NCBI RefSeq assembly: GCF_019222765.1
Contig: NZ_CP078145.1
Location: 4,464,001-4,528,000 of the forward strand
DNA: 64,000 bases
Reading direction: 5' to 3'
Source of the DNA: Nocardia iowensis
Lineage (GTDB): Bacteria; Actinomycetota; Actinomycetes; Mycobacteriales; Mycobacteriaceae
Shown here: in pieces, positions 19,701 to 29,046 of the stretch
Layout of the letters: the number at the start of each line of letters is the position of its first letter
How positions within the stretch are numbered: the stretch's first letter is position 1
Program-made: the position numbers and the translations under genes
Notes under the pieces: model-generated
Seen by the model: only the letters and a program-made list of their open reading frames with translations
Database searches by the model: none
What the model was told of the DNA's origin: nothing

Positions 19701-20249
19701 GCGGGTCAGCTCAACGTCCAGGACGTGTTCACCCGGCTGATCCTCAGCCTGGTCGCCACCGGCATCGCGCCGTACTCGTTCTACCGAACCGACGCGGACG
19801 GCAACCGGCAGCGGGCCCACTACGACGGTCTGCCCGCCGATTTCACGGCGGCGGCGATCACCGCGCTCGGCATCCAAGCCACCGAAGGCTTCCGGACCTA
19901 CGACGTGCTCAATCCGTACGACGATGGCATCTCCCTCGATGAATTCGTCGACTGGCTCGTCGAATCCGGCCACCCGATCCAGCGCATCACCGACTACAGC
20001 GACTGGTTCCACCGTTTCGAGACGGCGATCCGCGCGCTGCCGGAAAAGCAACGCCAGGCCTCGGTGCTGCCGTTGCTGGACGCCTACCGCAACCCCTGCC
20101 CGGCGGTCCGCGGCGCGATACTCCCGGCCAAGGAGTTCCAAGCGGCGGTGCAAACAGCCAAAATCGGTCCGGAACAGGACATCCCGCATTTGTCCGCGCC
20201 ACTGATCGATAAGTACGTCAGCGATCTGGAACTGCTTCAGCTGCTCTGA
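16725..20249 (+). CDS. car: Carboxylic acid reductase
   Basis: A 1174-residue three-part enzyme that reduces aryl and alkyl carboxylic acids to aldehydes with ATP and NADPH. The adenylation domain carries the ATP loop [11 protein letters not shown] at 254-264. The carrier domain has GGDSLSA with Ser689 for phosphopantetheine. The reductase domain has GANGYLGRF near 785 and a YxxxK pair at Tyr956/Lys960 in YGNSKWAGE. Sequence and numbering agree with my memory of the Nocardia iowensis enzyme. A GGAGG ribosome site precedes the ATG. It needs a phosphopantetheinyl transferase, which is not in this window. It diverges from the MFS exporter; a paralogue lies at 36816-40277. Confidence 0.97.
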   Translation: MAVDSPDERLQRRIAQLFAEDEQVKAARPLEAVSAAVSAPGMRLAQIAATVMAGYADRPAAGQRAFELNTDDATGRTSLRLLPRFETITYRELWQRVGEVAAAWHHDPENPLRAGDFVALLGFTSIDYATLDLADIHLGAVTVPLQASAAVSQLIAILTETSPRLLASTPEHLDAAVECLLAGTTPERLVVFDYHPEDDDQRAAFESARRRLADAGSSVIVETLDAVRARGRDLPAAPLFVPDTDDDPLALLIYTSGSTGTPKGAMYTNRLAATMWQGNSMLQGNSQRVGINLNYMPMSHIAGRISLFGVLARGGTAYFAAKSDMSTLFEDIGLVRPTEIFFVPRVCDMVFQRYQSELDRRSVAGADLDTLDREVKADLRQNYLGGRFLVAVVGSAPLAAEMKTFMESVLDLPLHDGYGSTEAGASVLLDNQIQRPPVLDYKLVDVPELGYFRTDRPHPRGELLLKAETTIPGYYKRPEVTAEIFDEDGFYKTGDIVAELEHDRLVYVDRRNNVLKLSQGEFVTVAHLEAVFASSPLIRQIFIYGSSERSYLLAVIVPTDDALRGRDTATLKSALAESIQRIAKDANLQPYEIPRDFLIETEPFTIANGLLSGIAKLLRPNLKERYGAQLEQMYTDLATGQADELLALRREAADLPVLETVSRAAKAMLGVASADMRPDAHFTDLGGDSLSALSFSNLLHEIFGVEVPVGVVVSPANELRDLANYIEAERNSGAKRPTFTSVHGGGSEIRAADLTLDKFIDARTLAAADSIPHAPVPAQTVLLTGANGYLGRFLCLEWLERLDKTGGTLICVVRGSDAAAARKRLDSAFDSGDPGLLEHYQQLAARTLEVLAGDIGDPNLGLDDATWQRLAETVDLIVHPAALVNHVLPYTQLFGPNVVGTAEIVRLAITARRKPVTYLSTVGVADQVDPAEYQEDSDVREMSAVRVVRESYANGYGNSKWAGEVLLREAHDLCGLPVAVFRSDMILAHSRYAGQLNVQDVFTRLILSLVATGIAPYSFYRTDADGNRQRAHYDGLPADFTAAAITALGIQATEGFRTYDVLNPYDDGISLDEFVDWLVESGHPIQRITDYSDWFHRFETAIRALPEKQRQASVLPLLDAYRNPCPAVRGAILPAKEFQAAVQTAKIGPEQDIPHLSAPLIDKYVSDLELLQLL

Positions 20250-20255
20250 CGGATA

Positions 20256-21500
20256 TCAGGCCGCCGCGCGCACCTCGTCGGTGCGTTCGGCGCCTTCGCG
20301 CCGGAGGCGAAACAGGAATACCGCCGAGCCACCCAGGACAGCGGCGTAGACGATGACGAAGCTGTTGATCAGGACCTGGGCGACCGGCCACCACGGCGGG
20401 AACAGGAACAGCCCGACGACAACGTAGTCCGGGCTGTATTCCCACGTCCACGCGCCGATCGAGACGAAGAGCGCGGCCGAGGCAAGCCACCACCACGGCT
20501 GCGACTGCGCCCTGTGCAGTAGATAGACGAACAGGGGAACGAACCACACCCAGTGGTGGTCCCAGGAGAACGGCGAGACCGCGCAGGCGGTGAGGCCGGC
20601 GAGGGTGACCGCGAGGAGCTGTTCGCCACGCCGATACAGGCCGATGGTGACGGCCAGACTCGCCAGCGCGACGGAGCCCGCGATGAGCAGCCACAGCCAC
20701 ACCGGCGCCGGGTGATGGGTCAGGTGCGCGATGGCGCCGCGGATGGATTGATTGGACGGGTGCATATCGTCCGCGATCCGATTGGACTGGAAGAACGTCG
20801 AGGTCCAGTACTGCCGGGAATCGGCGGGCAGCACGATCCAGGCGAGGACGATGGACGCGATGAACACCGCCACGGCGGTGCACGCGGACCGCCACTGCCG
20901 CAACGCGAGGAATTGCACGACGAAGTAGCCAGGGACGAGCTTGATGCCCGCCGCCACCCCGACGCCGAGGCCGCGCAGCTTGCTGCGGTCGGGCCGGGAG
21001 AAGTCCCACAGCACCAGCAGCATCAGCATCAGGTTGATCTGGCCGTAGAACAGCGTTGTCCGGACGGGCTCGATGAACGCGCAGGTGAGCGCCAGTAGGG
21101 CGCTGACGACGGCCAGTCTGGCGTTGATCCGGTACCCGAGGATGCGCCAGCTGATCAGGACGCACCCGAACATGGCGATCAGGTTCAGCACCAGCCAGGT
21201 GTCGGCGACATATAACCACGGAATTCGCGTGATGGGGATGAACGCGATAGTGGAGAAGGGCGTGTAGGTGTACAGAAGCCCAGCGATGGTCGGCTCGGTA
21301 TAGAGCGGCAGTCCGTGCAGGATGCGCCACGCGCCGTCCCGATACACGTGCACGTCGAGCCCGCCGTCCAGGATGCCTGCCCGTTCCAGCCACGGATCGA
21401 CCGTGGTGAACAGCAGGATCACCGCCAGAACGGCGCTTGCGGCCAGTATGAAAAGCGTTGGGCCCCTGCGTGGAAATTCCAGCATCCGGGACTTGGGCAC
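20256..21500 (-). CDS. GT87-family (DUF2029) polyprenyl-phosphate mannosyltransferase
   Basis: A 414-residue integral membrane protein with about ten hydrophobic segments, typical of the GT-C glycosyltransferases (GT87) that elongate mannosylated lipids outside the membrane from polyprenyl-phosphate-mannose. The early acidic motif DVHVYRDGAW contains the catalytic Asp expected in the first external loop, and HHWVWFVPLFVYLL is a characteristic later segment. The exact glycan (PIM, lipomannan or other) cannot be read from sequence. It converges on the carboxylic acid reductase gene with only 6 bp between stops. ATG 21485 is an alternative start. Confidence 0.85.
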   Translation of the reverse strand: MPKSRMLEFPRRGPTLFILAASAVLAVILLFTTVDPWLERAGILDGGLDVHVYRDGAWRILHGLPLYTEPTIAGLLYTYTPFSTIAFIPITRIPWLYVADTWLVLNLIAMFGCVLISWRILGYRINARLAVVSALLALTCAFIEPVRTTLFYGQINLMLMLLVLWDFSRPDRSKLRGLGVGVAAGIKLVPGYFVVQFLALRQWRSACTAVAVFIASIVLAWIVLPADSRQYWTSTFFQSNRIADDMHPSNQSIRGAIAHLTHHPAPVWLWLLIAGSVALASLAVTIGLYRRGEQLLAVTLAGLTACAVSPFSWDHHWVWFVPLFVYLLHRAQSQPWWWLASAALFVSIGAWTWEYSPDYVVVGLFLFPPWWPVAQVLINSFVIVYAAVLGGSAVFLFRLRREGAERTDEVRAAA

Positions 21501-21582
21501 AAGTGATCAACTTACCGAATAACTCGATCCCGAGCACGCCCCGAAGTGTCGGGTCGCCCACTTGATCGCGGATGAACTTGGT

Positions 21583-21610
21583 AAAACTGGTACTACCAGC
21601 ACCTGGATAC
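21583..21610. promoter_or_regulatory. Operator shared with the MFS exporter, copy B
   Basis: AAAACTGGTAC then ACCTGGATA with a 7-bp spacer, as in copy A at 16531. CTGGTA-C-TACCAG inside it is a perfect inverted repeat. It ends 28 bp before the regulator ATG, consistent with autoregulation. Confidence 0.6.
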
Positions 21611-21638
21611 CGTTAGCTGTTTCGGGCACGATCGTCGG

Positions 21639-22547
21639 ATGACCGATGTGCTCGATGTGCGGGCGGTGCGCAAAGCGCGGCGTGCGGAACTGGGAACCTT
21701 TCTGAAGTCGCGGCGGGCCAAGATCTCGCCGGATGATGTCGGGCTGCCACCCGGACCGCGCCGCCGGACACCTGGCCTGCGACGTGAGGAGGTCGCGCAG
21801 CTGTCCGGCATCGGCGTTACCTGGTACACCTGGCTCGAGCAGGGCCGCCAGATCAATGTCAGCGTGCAGGTACTCGACGCCGTGGCCAGGACGCTGGCGC
21901 TCGACGATGCCGAGCGCGCGCACCTCTACCGGCTGGCCGACGTGCCGACCGTGCCGAGTCCGCACTCGAACACCGCGCTGCCCGAGGAGATGCAAACCAT
22001 CCTCGACCATTTGGCGCCACTGCCCGCGGCGGTGCTGAGCGCGCGGTACGACCTGCTTGCGTACAACCAGTCCTACGCGGCGCTGTGCCCGGGCTTCCTG
22101 ATGGGGGAGCGCAATGTCGCGCGGCGGGTGTTCCTCACCCCGCAGTGCTGCAACACCTACAAGCACAGCTGGGATGACCTGCGCCGCATGGTCGCCTACC
22201 TGCGCGGCTCCTACGCCAAGAACCTCGACGACCCGAGCTGGCAACAGTTCATCGAGGAAATGTGTACCGAGAGCGCCGACTTCGCCGCCCTGTGGGCGCG
22301 CAACGATGTCGCGGTGCCGGCGAACCGGATCAAGCAGATCCGCAATCTGGCCATCGGCGAACTGGAAATGTTCATCACCAGCATGTCACTGCCCGCCGTA
22401 GCCGGTGCCTGGGTACAGATCTACACCCCGGCCGACGAAACGCACTGGGCACAACTGCGGCGGCTGCTCGCGATGAGCCCGCAAGAACAACGCGAGCCGT
22501 GGATCGAACACCGTCGCCAGTACCACGCTGAACCCGCGGCAGTGTGA
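21639..22547 (+). CDS. XRE-family regulator with MmyB-like ligand-binding domain
   Basis: A 302-residue DNA-binding protein. The N-terminal helix-turn-helix runs from about residue 35 to 80 (RTPGLRREEVAQLSGIGVTWYTWLEQG), followed by the C-terminal PAS-like MmyB domain with AYNQSYAALCPGFL. Members usually repress or activate a neighbouring oxidoreductase or exporter gene in response to a hydrophobic ligand, perhaps a fatty acid. An operator in front of the gene recurs in front of the MFS exporter 5 kb away, making that exporter the likely target. The gene converges with choD, leaving 2 bp between stop codons. Confidence 0.92.
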   Translation: MTDVLDVRAVRKARRAELGTFLKSRRAKISPDDVGLPPGPRRRTPGLRREEVAQLSGIGVTWYTWLEQGRQINVSVQVLDAVARTLALDDAERAHLYRLADVPTVPSPHSNTALPEEMQTILDHLAPLPAAVLSARYDLLAYNQSYAALCPGFLMGERNVARRVFLTPQCCNTYKHSWDDLRRMVAYLRGSYAKNLDDPSWQQFIEEMCTESADFAALWARNDVAVPANRIKQIRNLAIGELEMFITSMSLPAVAGAWVQIYTPADETHWAQLRRLLAMSPQEQREPWIEHRRQYHAEPAAV

Positions 22548-22549
22548 GT

Positions 22550-24271
22550 TCAGCCTGCGGCGGGGGTTTCCCGGATCTCCACGATCGGCAGCACCAGCGC
22601 CGCGGGCGCGTTCGCGGGTACCGCGGGCGCGACCGGGGCGATCGGTGAGATGCGCTGATATCCCGCACCGAGCGGGGGACGGATGTCCGCCTCACCCTTG
22701 TTCGGCCAGTAGGCGGCGGCACGCTCGGCCTGGGCGGTGATGGTCAACGACGGATTCACGCCGAGGTTCGCCGAGACCGCCGCGCCGTCGACGACGCTGA
22801 GCGTCGGGTAACCGAAAACGCGGTGGTAGCCGTCGATTACGCCGTGCTCAGGGTCGGCGCCGATCACCGCGCCGCCGAGGAAGTGGGCGGTGAGCGGGAT
22901 GTTGAAGATCTCGCCCCAGCTGCCGCCCGCGATGCCGCCGATCTTGGCGGCCACCCGGCGGGTCACATCGTTGCCCACCGGAATCCAGGTCGGATTCGGT
23001 TCGCCGTGGCCCTGTTTGCTGGTCAGCTTGCGGCCGAACAGCCCGCGTTTGGTGTAGGTGGTGATCGAATTGTCCAGGTGCTGCATGACCAGCGAGATGA
23101 TGGTGCGCTCGCTCCAGTTCTTGGTGCTCAGGAAGCTGATCAGGTCCATCGGATGGCGCAGCAGAATGCCGAGGAAGCGCAGCCAGCGCGGAATTCGGCC
23201 GCCGCCGTCCACCATCAGCGTCTGCAGCAGGCCCATGGCGTTGGAGCCCTTGCCGTAGCGGACGGGTTCGATATGCGTGTCCGGCGTCGGGTGGATGGAC
23301 GAGGTGATCGCCACACCCTTGGTGAAATCGACACCGGGGGTGACCTTCTTGGTCGCCGCGCCGACGATCGATTCGGAGTTGGTCCGGGTCAGCTGGCCGA
23401 GCCGAGCCGAGAGCTCCGGCAGATTGCCCTTGTCCCGCATGGCGAACAGCAGCTTCTGGGTGCCGCGAGTACCGGCCGCGAGCACGACGTTCGCGGCGGT
23501 GTAGGTCTTCGGCTGCTTGCGCACCCAGGCTCCGGTGCGGGCGGTGGACACGTCCCAGGTGCCGTCCGGGTGCGGGCGCAGCTCGGTGACCGTCGTCATC
23601 GGAATGACTTCAGCTCCGGCCTGTTCCGCGAGGTAGAGGTAGTTCTTCACGAGCGTGTTCTTTGCGCCGTATTTGCAGCCGACCATGCAGTCACCGCATT
23701 CGACGCAACCGGTGCGCTCGGGGCCGACGCCACCGAAGTACGGATCCGGCACCGTCTTTCCTGGTTCGCCGAAGAACACGCCGACCGGGGTCTGTACGAA
23801 GGTGTCGCCGACACCGAGGTCGTCGGCGACCTGCTTGAACACCTCGTCGGCCGGAGTCATGTGCGGGTTGCGCACCACGCCGAGCATCTTCTGCGCGCGT
23901 TCGTAGTACGGAGCGAGCTCGTCGCGCCAGTCGGTGATGTCGCGCCACTGCGCGTCCCGGAAGAACGGCTCCGGCGGCACGTACAGCGTGTTGGCGTAGT
24001 TCAGGGATCCGCCGCCGACACCGGCGCCGCCGAGGATGAGGACGTCGCGCAACAGATGGATGCGCTGGATGCCATAGCAGCCGAGCTTCGGTGCCCAGAG
24101 GAACTTCTTCAGCTCCCAGCTGGTCTTGGGCAGCTCGTCGTCGGCGAACCGCTGACCCGCTTCCAGGACGCCGACCCGGTAGCCCTTCTCGACCAGCCGG
24201 AGCGCGGTGACGCTGCCGCCGAACCCAGAACCGACGATGAGGACGTCGAAATCCGTTGCTCGCTGGTCCAT
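22550..24271 (-). CDS. choD: Cholesterol oxidase of the ChoD (GMC oxidoreductase) type
   Basis: A 573-residue FAD enzyme that should oxidise a 3-beta-hydroxysterol to the 3-keto-4-ene. The FAD-binding GSGFGGSVTALRL is at the N-terminus, and the distinctive four-cysteine segment (GCVECGDCMVGCKYGAKNT) and NIPLTAHFLGGAVIG block near the C-terminus are shared with M. tuberculosis ChoD (Rv3409c). No Tat signal is visible, so it is probably cytosolic. In mycobacteria ChoD's role in cholesterol growth is debated. It diverges from a TetR gene whose product may control it. Confidence 0.92.
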   Translation of the reverse strand: MDQRATDFDVLIVGSGFGGSVTALRLVEKGYRVGVLEAGQRFADDELPKTSWELKKFLWAPKLGCYGIQRIHLLRDVLILGGAGVGGGSLNYANTLYVPPEPFFRDAQWRDITDWRDELAPYYERAQKMLGVVRNPHMTPADEVFKQVADDLGVGDTFVQTPVGVFFGEPGKTVPDPYFGGVGPERTGCVECGDCMVGCKYGAKNTLVKNYLYLAEQAGAEVIPMTTVTELRPHPDGTWDVSTARTGAWVRKQPKTYTAANVVLAAGTRGTQKLLFAMRDKGNLPELSARLGQLTRTNSESIVGAATKKVTPGVDFTKGVAITSSIHPTPDTHIEPVRYGKGSNAMGLLQTLMVDGGGRIPRWLRFLGILLRHPMDLISFLSTKNWSERTIISLVMQHLDNSITTYTKRGLFGRKLTSKQGHGEPNPTWIPVGNDVTRRVAAKIGGIAGGSWGEIFNIPLTAHFLGGAVIGADPEHGVIDGYHRVFGYPTLSVVDGAAVSANLGVNPSLTITAQAERAAAYWPNKGEADIRPPLGAGYQRISPIAPVAPAVPANAPAALVLPIVEIRETPAAG

Positions 24272-24505
24272 GAAGAACTCCTCGATCGGGTCGCCAGTGA
24301 CTCGGGTAACACTACTACCGGGTAGGTTGCGCGCCGAACCAGGGCGGTGGGTGGCTCGGTGCCGACTGCTGTGCGCTCAGGAACGAGTCTTCCACCGCGC
24401 GACGGTGGTGGCGACGGCGCGTTTCATGCGGGGGGCCCGCTCGCATTCTCAAGAGCGGTGCTCACTGTTGTTGACAATGCTCTCGAAATATTGCACCGTG
24501 GGTAG

Positions 24506-25210
24506 ATGCCGACGACGCCGCGGGCCCGAGCAAGGGCACAGACCATGAACGACATAGTCCGCATCGGCCGCGAACACCTGGCCACCGGCGGTGCCGCGGC
24601 CCTTTCGTTGCGCGCCGTCGCACGCGACCTCGGCGTCGTCTCCTCAGCGGTCTACCGGTACGTCAGCAGTCGTGACGAGCTACTCACCTTGCTGGTGGTG
24701 GACGGGTACAACGCACTCGGCGACGAGGTCGACGCCGCGCTCACCGAGGCCCCCGACGACCCGATCGAACAACTCCGCATCGTAGCCCGCACCATCCGCC
24801 ACTGGGCGCACACCGAACCCGCCCGCTACGGACTGCTTTTCGGCACACCGGTCCCCGGCTACCAGGCGCCCGCCGACCAAACCGTCGCCCCCGGCACCCG
24901 GGTGATCACCACCTTGCAAACCCTGTTCGCCCGCGCCCACCAGGCCCGCCTGCTCGAACCACCCTCCCCGGAGCCCCGCGTATCCCCGCCCCTCGCAAGC
25001 AGTTTCGCCCGCATCCGCACCGAATTCGGTCTTGAACTCCCCGATTGGCTACTCGCCCGCGGAATCACCTTCTGGACCAGCCTATTCGGCGCGATAAGCG
25101 CCGACGTATTCGACATGTACGGCACCGACACCTTCACCGACCGCAACGAACTCTTCGAGCTCCAGCTCGACGGACTGCTGGACATGCTGGGCTACCGGCC
25201 CATGCCCTGA
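24506..25210 (+). CDS. TetR-family regulator
   Basis: A 234-residue repressor. Its helix-turn-helix is at about residues 31-50 (LSLRAVARDLGVVSSAVYRY), followed by a ligand-binding half of the WHG/TetR_C type (IRHWAHTEPARYGLLFGTPVPGY). It is divergent from choD across 234 bp that contain TACCGGGTA, a short palindrome that could be its operator. Control of choD is inferred from arrangement only. Confidence 0.9.
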   Translation: MPTTPRARARAQTMNDIVRIGREHLATGGAAALSLRAVARDLGVVSSAVYRYVSSRDELLTLLVVDGYNALGDEVDAALTEAPDDPIEQLRIVARTIRHWAHTEPARYGLLFGTPVPGYQAPADQTVAPGTRVITTLQTLFARAHQARLLEPPSPEPRVSPPLASSFARIRTEFGLELPDWLLARGITFWTSLFGAISADVFDMYGTDTFTDRNELFELQLDGLLDMLGYRPMP

Positions 25211-25260
25211 GACAAGGTGTGGCAGTAGCCATTTAGGCTTTCGAGGAGATTCTGAGGTGG

Positions 25261-25473
25261 TCAGTCTTCGCTGCTCGCCCGGTCCCCGATGAAGTCTAGG
25301 AGAGTTGGGTCGTCGGAGGCGAGTCGATCGACCTCCTGGCCGCCGGTGCACTCGTAGAGTGCGACGGTCACCTGGCTCGGTCTCCGGCTGATGACGCGCC
25401 AGACGGCACCGGAGTCTTCCCAACGACGCAGAATCGTTGTCGCGTCCGGTGTTTCGCCTCGTGCGCTGGACAT
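25261..25473 (-). CDS. Small conserved-type hypothetical protein
   Basis: A 70-residue acidic protein with the core ILRRWEDSGAVWRVISRRP and VTVALYECTGGQEVDRL. I recall similar short proteins in many actinobacteria but know no function. There is no signal or membrane segment. It lies 21 bp after the GH1 gene on the same strand. Codon usage is typical and the frame is well coding, so it is likely real. Confidence 0.65.
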   Translation of the reverse strand: MSSARGETPDATTILRRWEDSGAVWRVISRRPSQVTVALYECTGGQEVDRLASDDPTLLDFIGDRASSED

Positions 25474-25494
25474 TCGAGGTCCTCTCGGGCGGGT

Positions 25495-26817
25495 TCAGCG
25501 GGGCACGGTGAGCGGGTCGAGGCAACTGGTGGCGGCGTCGACGAGGGAGCAGGGTTGGGGGGCTCGGGTGGGTCGGTAGTCGGGGGAGACACCGCCTGCG
25601 CGGGTTATCGCGGTGTAGGCGGGGACGGCGTCGGTGGGTTTGCGGGTCAGGGTGGGGTCGGTCAGGGCGTCGACGGTGTACAGGCCGAAACGTGGGGAGT
25701 AGGAACCCCATTCGTAGTTGTCGGTGAGGCTCCAGTAGTTGTAGCCGATGAGGTTCACGCCGTCGGTCTTGGCGCGTTGCAGCCAGTAGACGGTGTCGCG
25801 CAGGTTGTCGGCGCGGGTGTAGCCTTCCGCGCGGGGCGCGCCGTTCTCCGTTGGCATGCCGTTCTCGACGATGTACAGCGGTTTTCCAGGGAACTGGCGG
25901 GAATAGTGCTCCAGCGCGTAGTAGATGCCCTCCGGATGTAGCGGTTGCGTCCACAGTTTCTCGACGTCAGGTGGGGTGGTCAGGAGGCTATCGGGGGTGA
26001 GGCCGTAGTAGTAGTCGATGCCGATGTAATCGAGTCGCGCGCTGATCTTGTCGATGAGTGGCTTGTTGATCAGGTCCTCGCCCCCGGGCAGGTAGGCGAC
26101 ATTGCTGGTGACCATGGCGCCCGGCTGGACCGCGTGGATGTGGTCGTAGATGCTGTTGTGCGCCTGGGCGATTCGATCGTGCATGGCAGGCACGTCGATC
26201 GGCGACAGTCCACCCTTGCGCAGTTCGTTGGCGATATAGACTGTCGGCTCGTTGAAGGTGACCCACAGCGGATCGTGCTGGGCGTAGCGGTCGACGACCT
26301 TACGCGCATTGGCCAGCCAGTCGTCGACGATCCCCGGGTTGCGCCAGCCGCCGCGATCGACTTCCCACCCCGGATACACCCAATGATCCAGCGTCAGCAT
26401 CGGCCGCATGCCCGCCGCGGTGATCGCGTCGATGACACTGTCGTAGAACCGCAGCCCGCCCTCGTCCCACTCGCCGGGTTTCGGTTGCACCCGCGCCCAT
26501 TCGATACCGATCCGATAGACCCGCACGCCCAGCTGTGCCGCCAGCTCGATATCCGAGCGGTAGCGCGTAAAGAAGTCGATCGAATCACCGTACGGGTCAG
26601 GGGTTTTCCCCGCCGCGACGTAGCGCGACCAATTGCTGTCGGGCACATGCCCTTCCGACTGGTATCCCGACGACGCGACACCCCAGAGGAAGTCCGCGCC
26701 GAACGGCGCGACCTGAGCCGGCGGTTCCGGCCGTGCGGCAGCGGTGCTGGTGCTTCCGATGATGAGCGCGGCGGTGGTAGCCGCCAGCGTGGCCAAGAGA
26801 CGGCGCTGTGATCGCAT
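25495..26817 (-). CDS. Secreted family 1 glycoside hydrolase (beta-glucosidase type)
   Basis: A 440-residue enzyme with a signal peptide (RRLLATLAATTAALIIGS then an Ala-rich cleavage region ending TAAARPE). The catalytic pair is present: acid/base Glu190 in TFNEP and nucleophile Glu318 in IVENGM. GH1 enzymes hydrolyse beta-glucosides or related beta-glycosides; the exact sugar is not deducible. ATG 26817 is preceded by AGGAG. Extracellular GH1 enzymes are uncommon, since most are cytosolic, so it may act on host or plant glycosides or on the cell's own envelope. Confidence 0.9.
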   Translation of the reverse strand: MRSQRRLLATLAATTAALIIGSTSTAAARPEPPAQVAPFGADFLWGVASSGYQSEGHVPDSNWSRYVAAGKTPDPYGDSIDFFTRYRSDIELAAQLGVRVYRIGIEWARVQPKPGEWDEGGLRFYDSVIDAITAAGMRPMLTLDHWVYPGWEVDRGGWRNPGIVDDWLANARKVVDRYAQHDPLWVTFNEPTVYIANELRKGGLSPIDVPAMHDRIAQAHNSIYDHIHAVQPGAMVTSNVAYLPGGEDLINKPLIDKISARLDYIGIDYYYGLTPDSLLTTPPDVEKLWTQPLHPEGIYYALEHYSRQFPGKPLYIVENGMPTENGAPRAEGYTRADNLRDTVYWLQRAKTDGVNLIGYNYWSLTDNYEWGSYSPRFGLYTVDALTDPTLTRKPTDAVPAYTAITRAGGVSPDYRPTRAPQPCSLVDAATSCLDPLTVPR

Positions 26818-26956
26818 GGATCTCCTGTTCAACGAGATGACCGGGGGCCATGAACTGGGGGACAGCCTAACTGGTCGAATGTCCGTTTCAGGCGGATCCG
26901 TGTGTGTCGTCTGCGGTCCGGCGTTAGGGCGATAGCATGTTTGTCCGGCGCAGCGC

Positions 26957-27616
26957 TTACTGCGAGCTCGCGTCGGTAGCACTGGAGCTACCCAGGGTGT
27001 TGGCGAAGTTGGTGCCGGACAACAGCATCGCGGCGATGAGTTCGGCAAGATGCGCGCGACCGGTGTCGAATTCTCCGCGCACCCACGCAGCGACCAGCTC
27101 CATGGTTCCGCTGACAAGCGTGAACGCCGCCATCTCGGTGTCCAATTCGGCCGGAGCCGACTCGCCCAGAACGTCACGCGTCATCGCCGCCAGGGCGGCG
27201 GCGATCGTGCGGATGCTGGCTTGCCGAGCGCGTTGCAGGACATCGACTGTGTAGGAGCCCACGAGTAGTTGGCCGCGGCGTGGGTCGGCGATCACGTAAT
27301 CGAGCGCGGCATCGGCGGCGGCCTTGACTCGGACTCGTAGGTCCGGCGGTGCGTGCATGGTCGCGGTGACGACGGCTTCCAGGCCATGGGCCGTGAGCTC
27401 TTCGGCCATCGCCTCGATCAGCGCGTCGCGATCAGTGAAGTGTTCGTAGAAATAGCGATCGTTGAGGCGGGCGCGGGCACACACGGCGCGCTTGGAGACC
27501 TGGCTCCAGCCGCCCTCGCAGAACAGGTCCAAGGCGGCCTCGAGCAGTGCGGCGCGGCGAACGGCACGGCGTTCGACTGCGGTCACTCCGCCGTAGGTGC
27601 GTGTCGCTGCTGCCAT
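26957..27616 (-). CDS. TetR-family regulator
   Basis: A 219-residue repressor with the N-terminal helix-turn-helix in WSQVSKRAVCARARLNDRYF (about 36-55) and a helical C-terminal ligand domain. ATG 27616 gives the family's usual N-terminus. It diverges from the MpaB-type oxygenase gene, and two TGGTGC/GCACCA-type inverted repeats lie in the shared promoter region, so it probably represses both itself and the oxygenase. Confidence 0.9.
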   Translation of the reverse strand: MAAATRTYGGVTAVERRAVRRAALLEAALDLFCEGGWSQVSKRAVCARARLNDRYFYEHFTDRDALIEAMAEELTAHGLEAVVTATMHAPPDLRVRVKAAADAALDYVIADPRRGQLLVGSYTVDVLQRARQASIRTIAAALAAMTRDVLGESAPAELDTEMAAFTLVSGTMELVAAWVRGEFDTGRAHLAELIAAMLLSGTNFANTLGSSSATDASSQ

Positions 27617-27658
27617 GTCGAGCCATTCTTCCTCATCCTCTTGACCGGCCCGCGTATT

Positions 27659-27702
27659 TGGTGCACTCTGACACCAGAATAATTTGGTGCCGCACTGCAC
27701 CA
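27659..27702. promoter_or_regulatory. Double TetR-type operator
   Basis: Two inverted repeats lie side by side: TGGTG...CACCA at 27659-27676 and TGGTGC-N6-GCACCA at 27685-27702. Both sit between the divergent TetR and oxygenase genes. Confidence 0.6.
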
Positions 27703-27760
27703 GATATCGCGGAGGTGGCGGACGGACGACCCGTTGGCGCCGGAACAAGGGAGTTCACCG

Positions 27761-28726
27761 ATGACATGCCCCGTGCAGCAATCGGCCGGATCTGGCCAGC
27801 TGACCGCACCCGCGCCGTCGTCCGCAGCAGTTTCCTGGCCGGACGGTGACGACATCGCGGACCGCTTCGAACGGTTCGCCGGAACGGTGTACATCGCGTT
27901 CTTCGCGGCGGGCCTGTTCGATCAGGCGATGCTGCCGGAAGTTTCGGCGGCCCTGGAGAACACCGGCCGCATCCGCAACGCGCCTTGGGGCCGTGCCTTG
28001 CGCACCGCGGCCTCGGATCAGATCGCCTTCTCGGGGCAGGACGCCGACCGGCGCGCGGAGATGCGGCGACTCAAGGAACTGCATCGCGATGTCAAAGGTG
28101 TCGGCGCCAACGGGGTCCGCTACAGCGCGCTGATGCCCGAGTCCTGGAACTGGATCTTGATCAGCACCTTCTTCGTGCACAGCGGCGCCTTTGTCGCGGT
28201 GACGGGTCATCGGCTGAGTCCTGCTGAGGATCAGGCGATTTGGGACCGGTACCGGCAGCTGACCGAGGAATTGCAGCTACCCGGCCGTTCCCGACTGGTC
28301 GAGAGCTATCCCGAACTGTGCGCTTACTACGACCGCATGGTCGCCGAGAAGTTGGCAACCACCGCCACGCTCGAGAACGCCACCGACATCGTCTTGCGGC
28401 CGCCGTTGCCCGACTTCCTGCCGGTCGCCGCGACACCGCTGTGGAAGTTGGTCGGGCCGGTTGCCGGACACGTCGGCTACGTCCTCGGCTTCGGCATCAT
28501 GCATCCGGGAGTGCGGGCACTGACGCCGGTGCGCTGGAGCAGGCGTCACGACCTGGAATTCGCCGTTCTGACCAGGTCGCTTCGGCTCGCGAATCGGTTG
28601 GTGCCCGAAGCGATCACCCAGACGCCACTGACTCGCAATCGACGTCGATACGCCCAGCTCATGAAGCAGTATCGGGGGATAGGTTTGACGTCTTTTGCTG
28701 CCGACAAGGTCGCCGCTAGCCGCTGA
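27761..28726 (+). CDS. MpaB-type (DUF2236) oxygenase
   Basis: A 321-residue protein of the DUF2236/MpaB family, heme enzymes including the latex-clearing Lcp oxygenases and the fungal MpaB chain-cleaving oxygenase. Typical parts are AGTVYIAFFAAGLFDQAML, LKELHRDVKG with a candidate heme-ligand His, and FFVHSGAFVAVTG. The substrate is unknown; a lipid or terpenoid is usual for the family. ATG 27761 has GGGAG upstream; a TTG at 27734 is less likely. It is controlled, I infer, by the divergent TetR. Confidence 0.85.
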   Translation: MTCPVQQSAGSGQLTAPAPSSAAVSWPDGDDIADRFERFAGTVYIAFFAAGLFDQAMLPEVSAALENTGRIRNAPWGRALRTAASDQIAFSGQDADRRAEMRRLKELHRDVKGVGANGVRYSALMPESWNWILISTFFVHSGAFVAVTGHRLSPAEDQAIWDRYRQLTEELQLPGRSRLVESYPELCAYYDRMVAEKLATTATLENATDIVLRPPLPDFLPVAATPLWKLVGPVAGHVGYVLGFGIMHPGVRALTPVRWSRRHDLEFAVLTRSLRLANRLVPEAITQTPLTRNRRRYAQLMKQYRGIGLTSFAADKVAASR

Positions 28727-29046
28727 GTCGATGCCGTAGGGGAGAGGCAGTCAGAGGGAAGGGGCGTTGTGCGGGGCAGGAAAGTGGCCGTGGTTCTAGT
28801 AAGACTTTGAGCGAGGGCCCTTCGTAGCTGGGGGCGTTCAGTGGCTGGGTCGAAGAGCGCGGCAGAAGGCGCAAACTGAAATAATACATGTAGGTACTTA
28901 TATATGCGCATCTACGCATTTGGCTCGTCCAATATCAAAGACCCACACATCACCACACGACAAAACTCACGCCAACATCCACTCACCCAGCATGGGCGGA
29001 GGGGCGGCAGCCAGCTGGCTGCCGCCCGTCTCTACTAGGACTCCGA
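28727..29046. other. 320-bp intergenic region with an AT-rich island
   Basis: This lies between convergent genes. No credible gene is visible. At about 28877-28920 there is a sharply AT-rich stretch (TACTTATATATG) with ATGCG/CGCAT arms, unlike anything around it. A terminator palindrome closes the region at 29002-29027. Confidence 0.6.
29002..29027. terminator. Palindromic terminator
   Basis: GGGCGGCAGCCAG is followed at once by its exact reverse complement. It lies 20 bp past the leftward LLM stop codon and about 280 bp past the rightward oxygenase stop. Confidence 0.7.

Noticed and set aside
17424..20189. A 921-residue open frame antisense to the carboxylic acid reductase
   Set aside because: It is a shadow of the real gene in GC-rich DNA; it has no domain, and the plus-strand protein has every catalytic motif.
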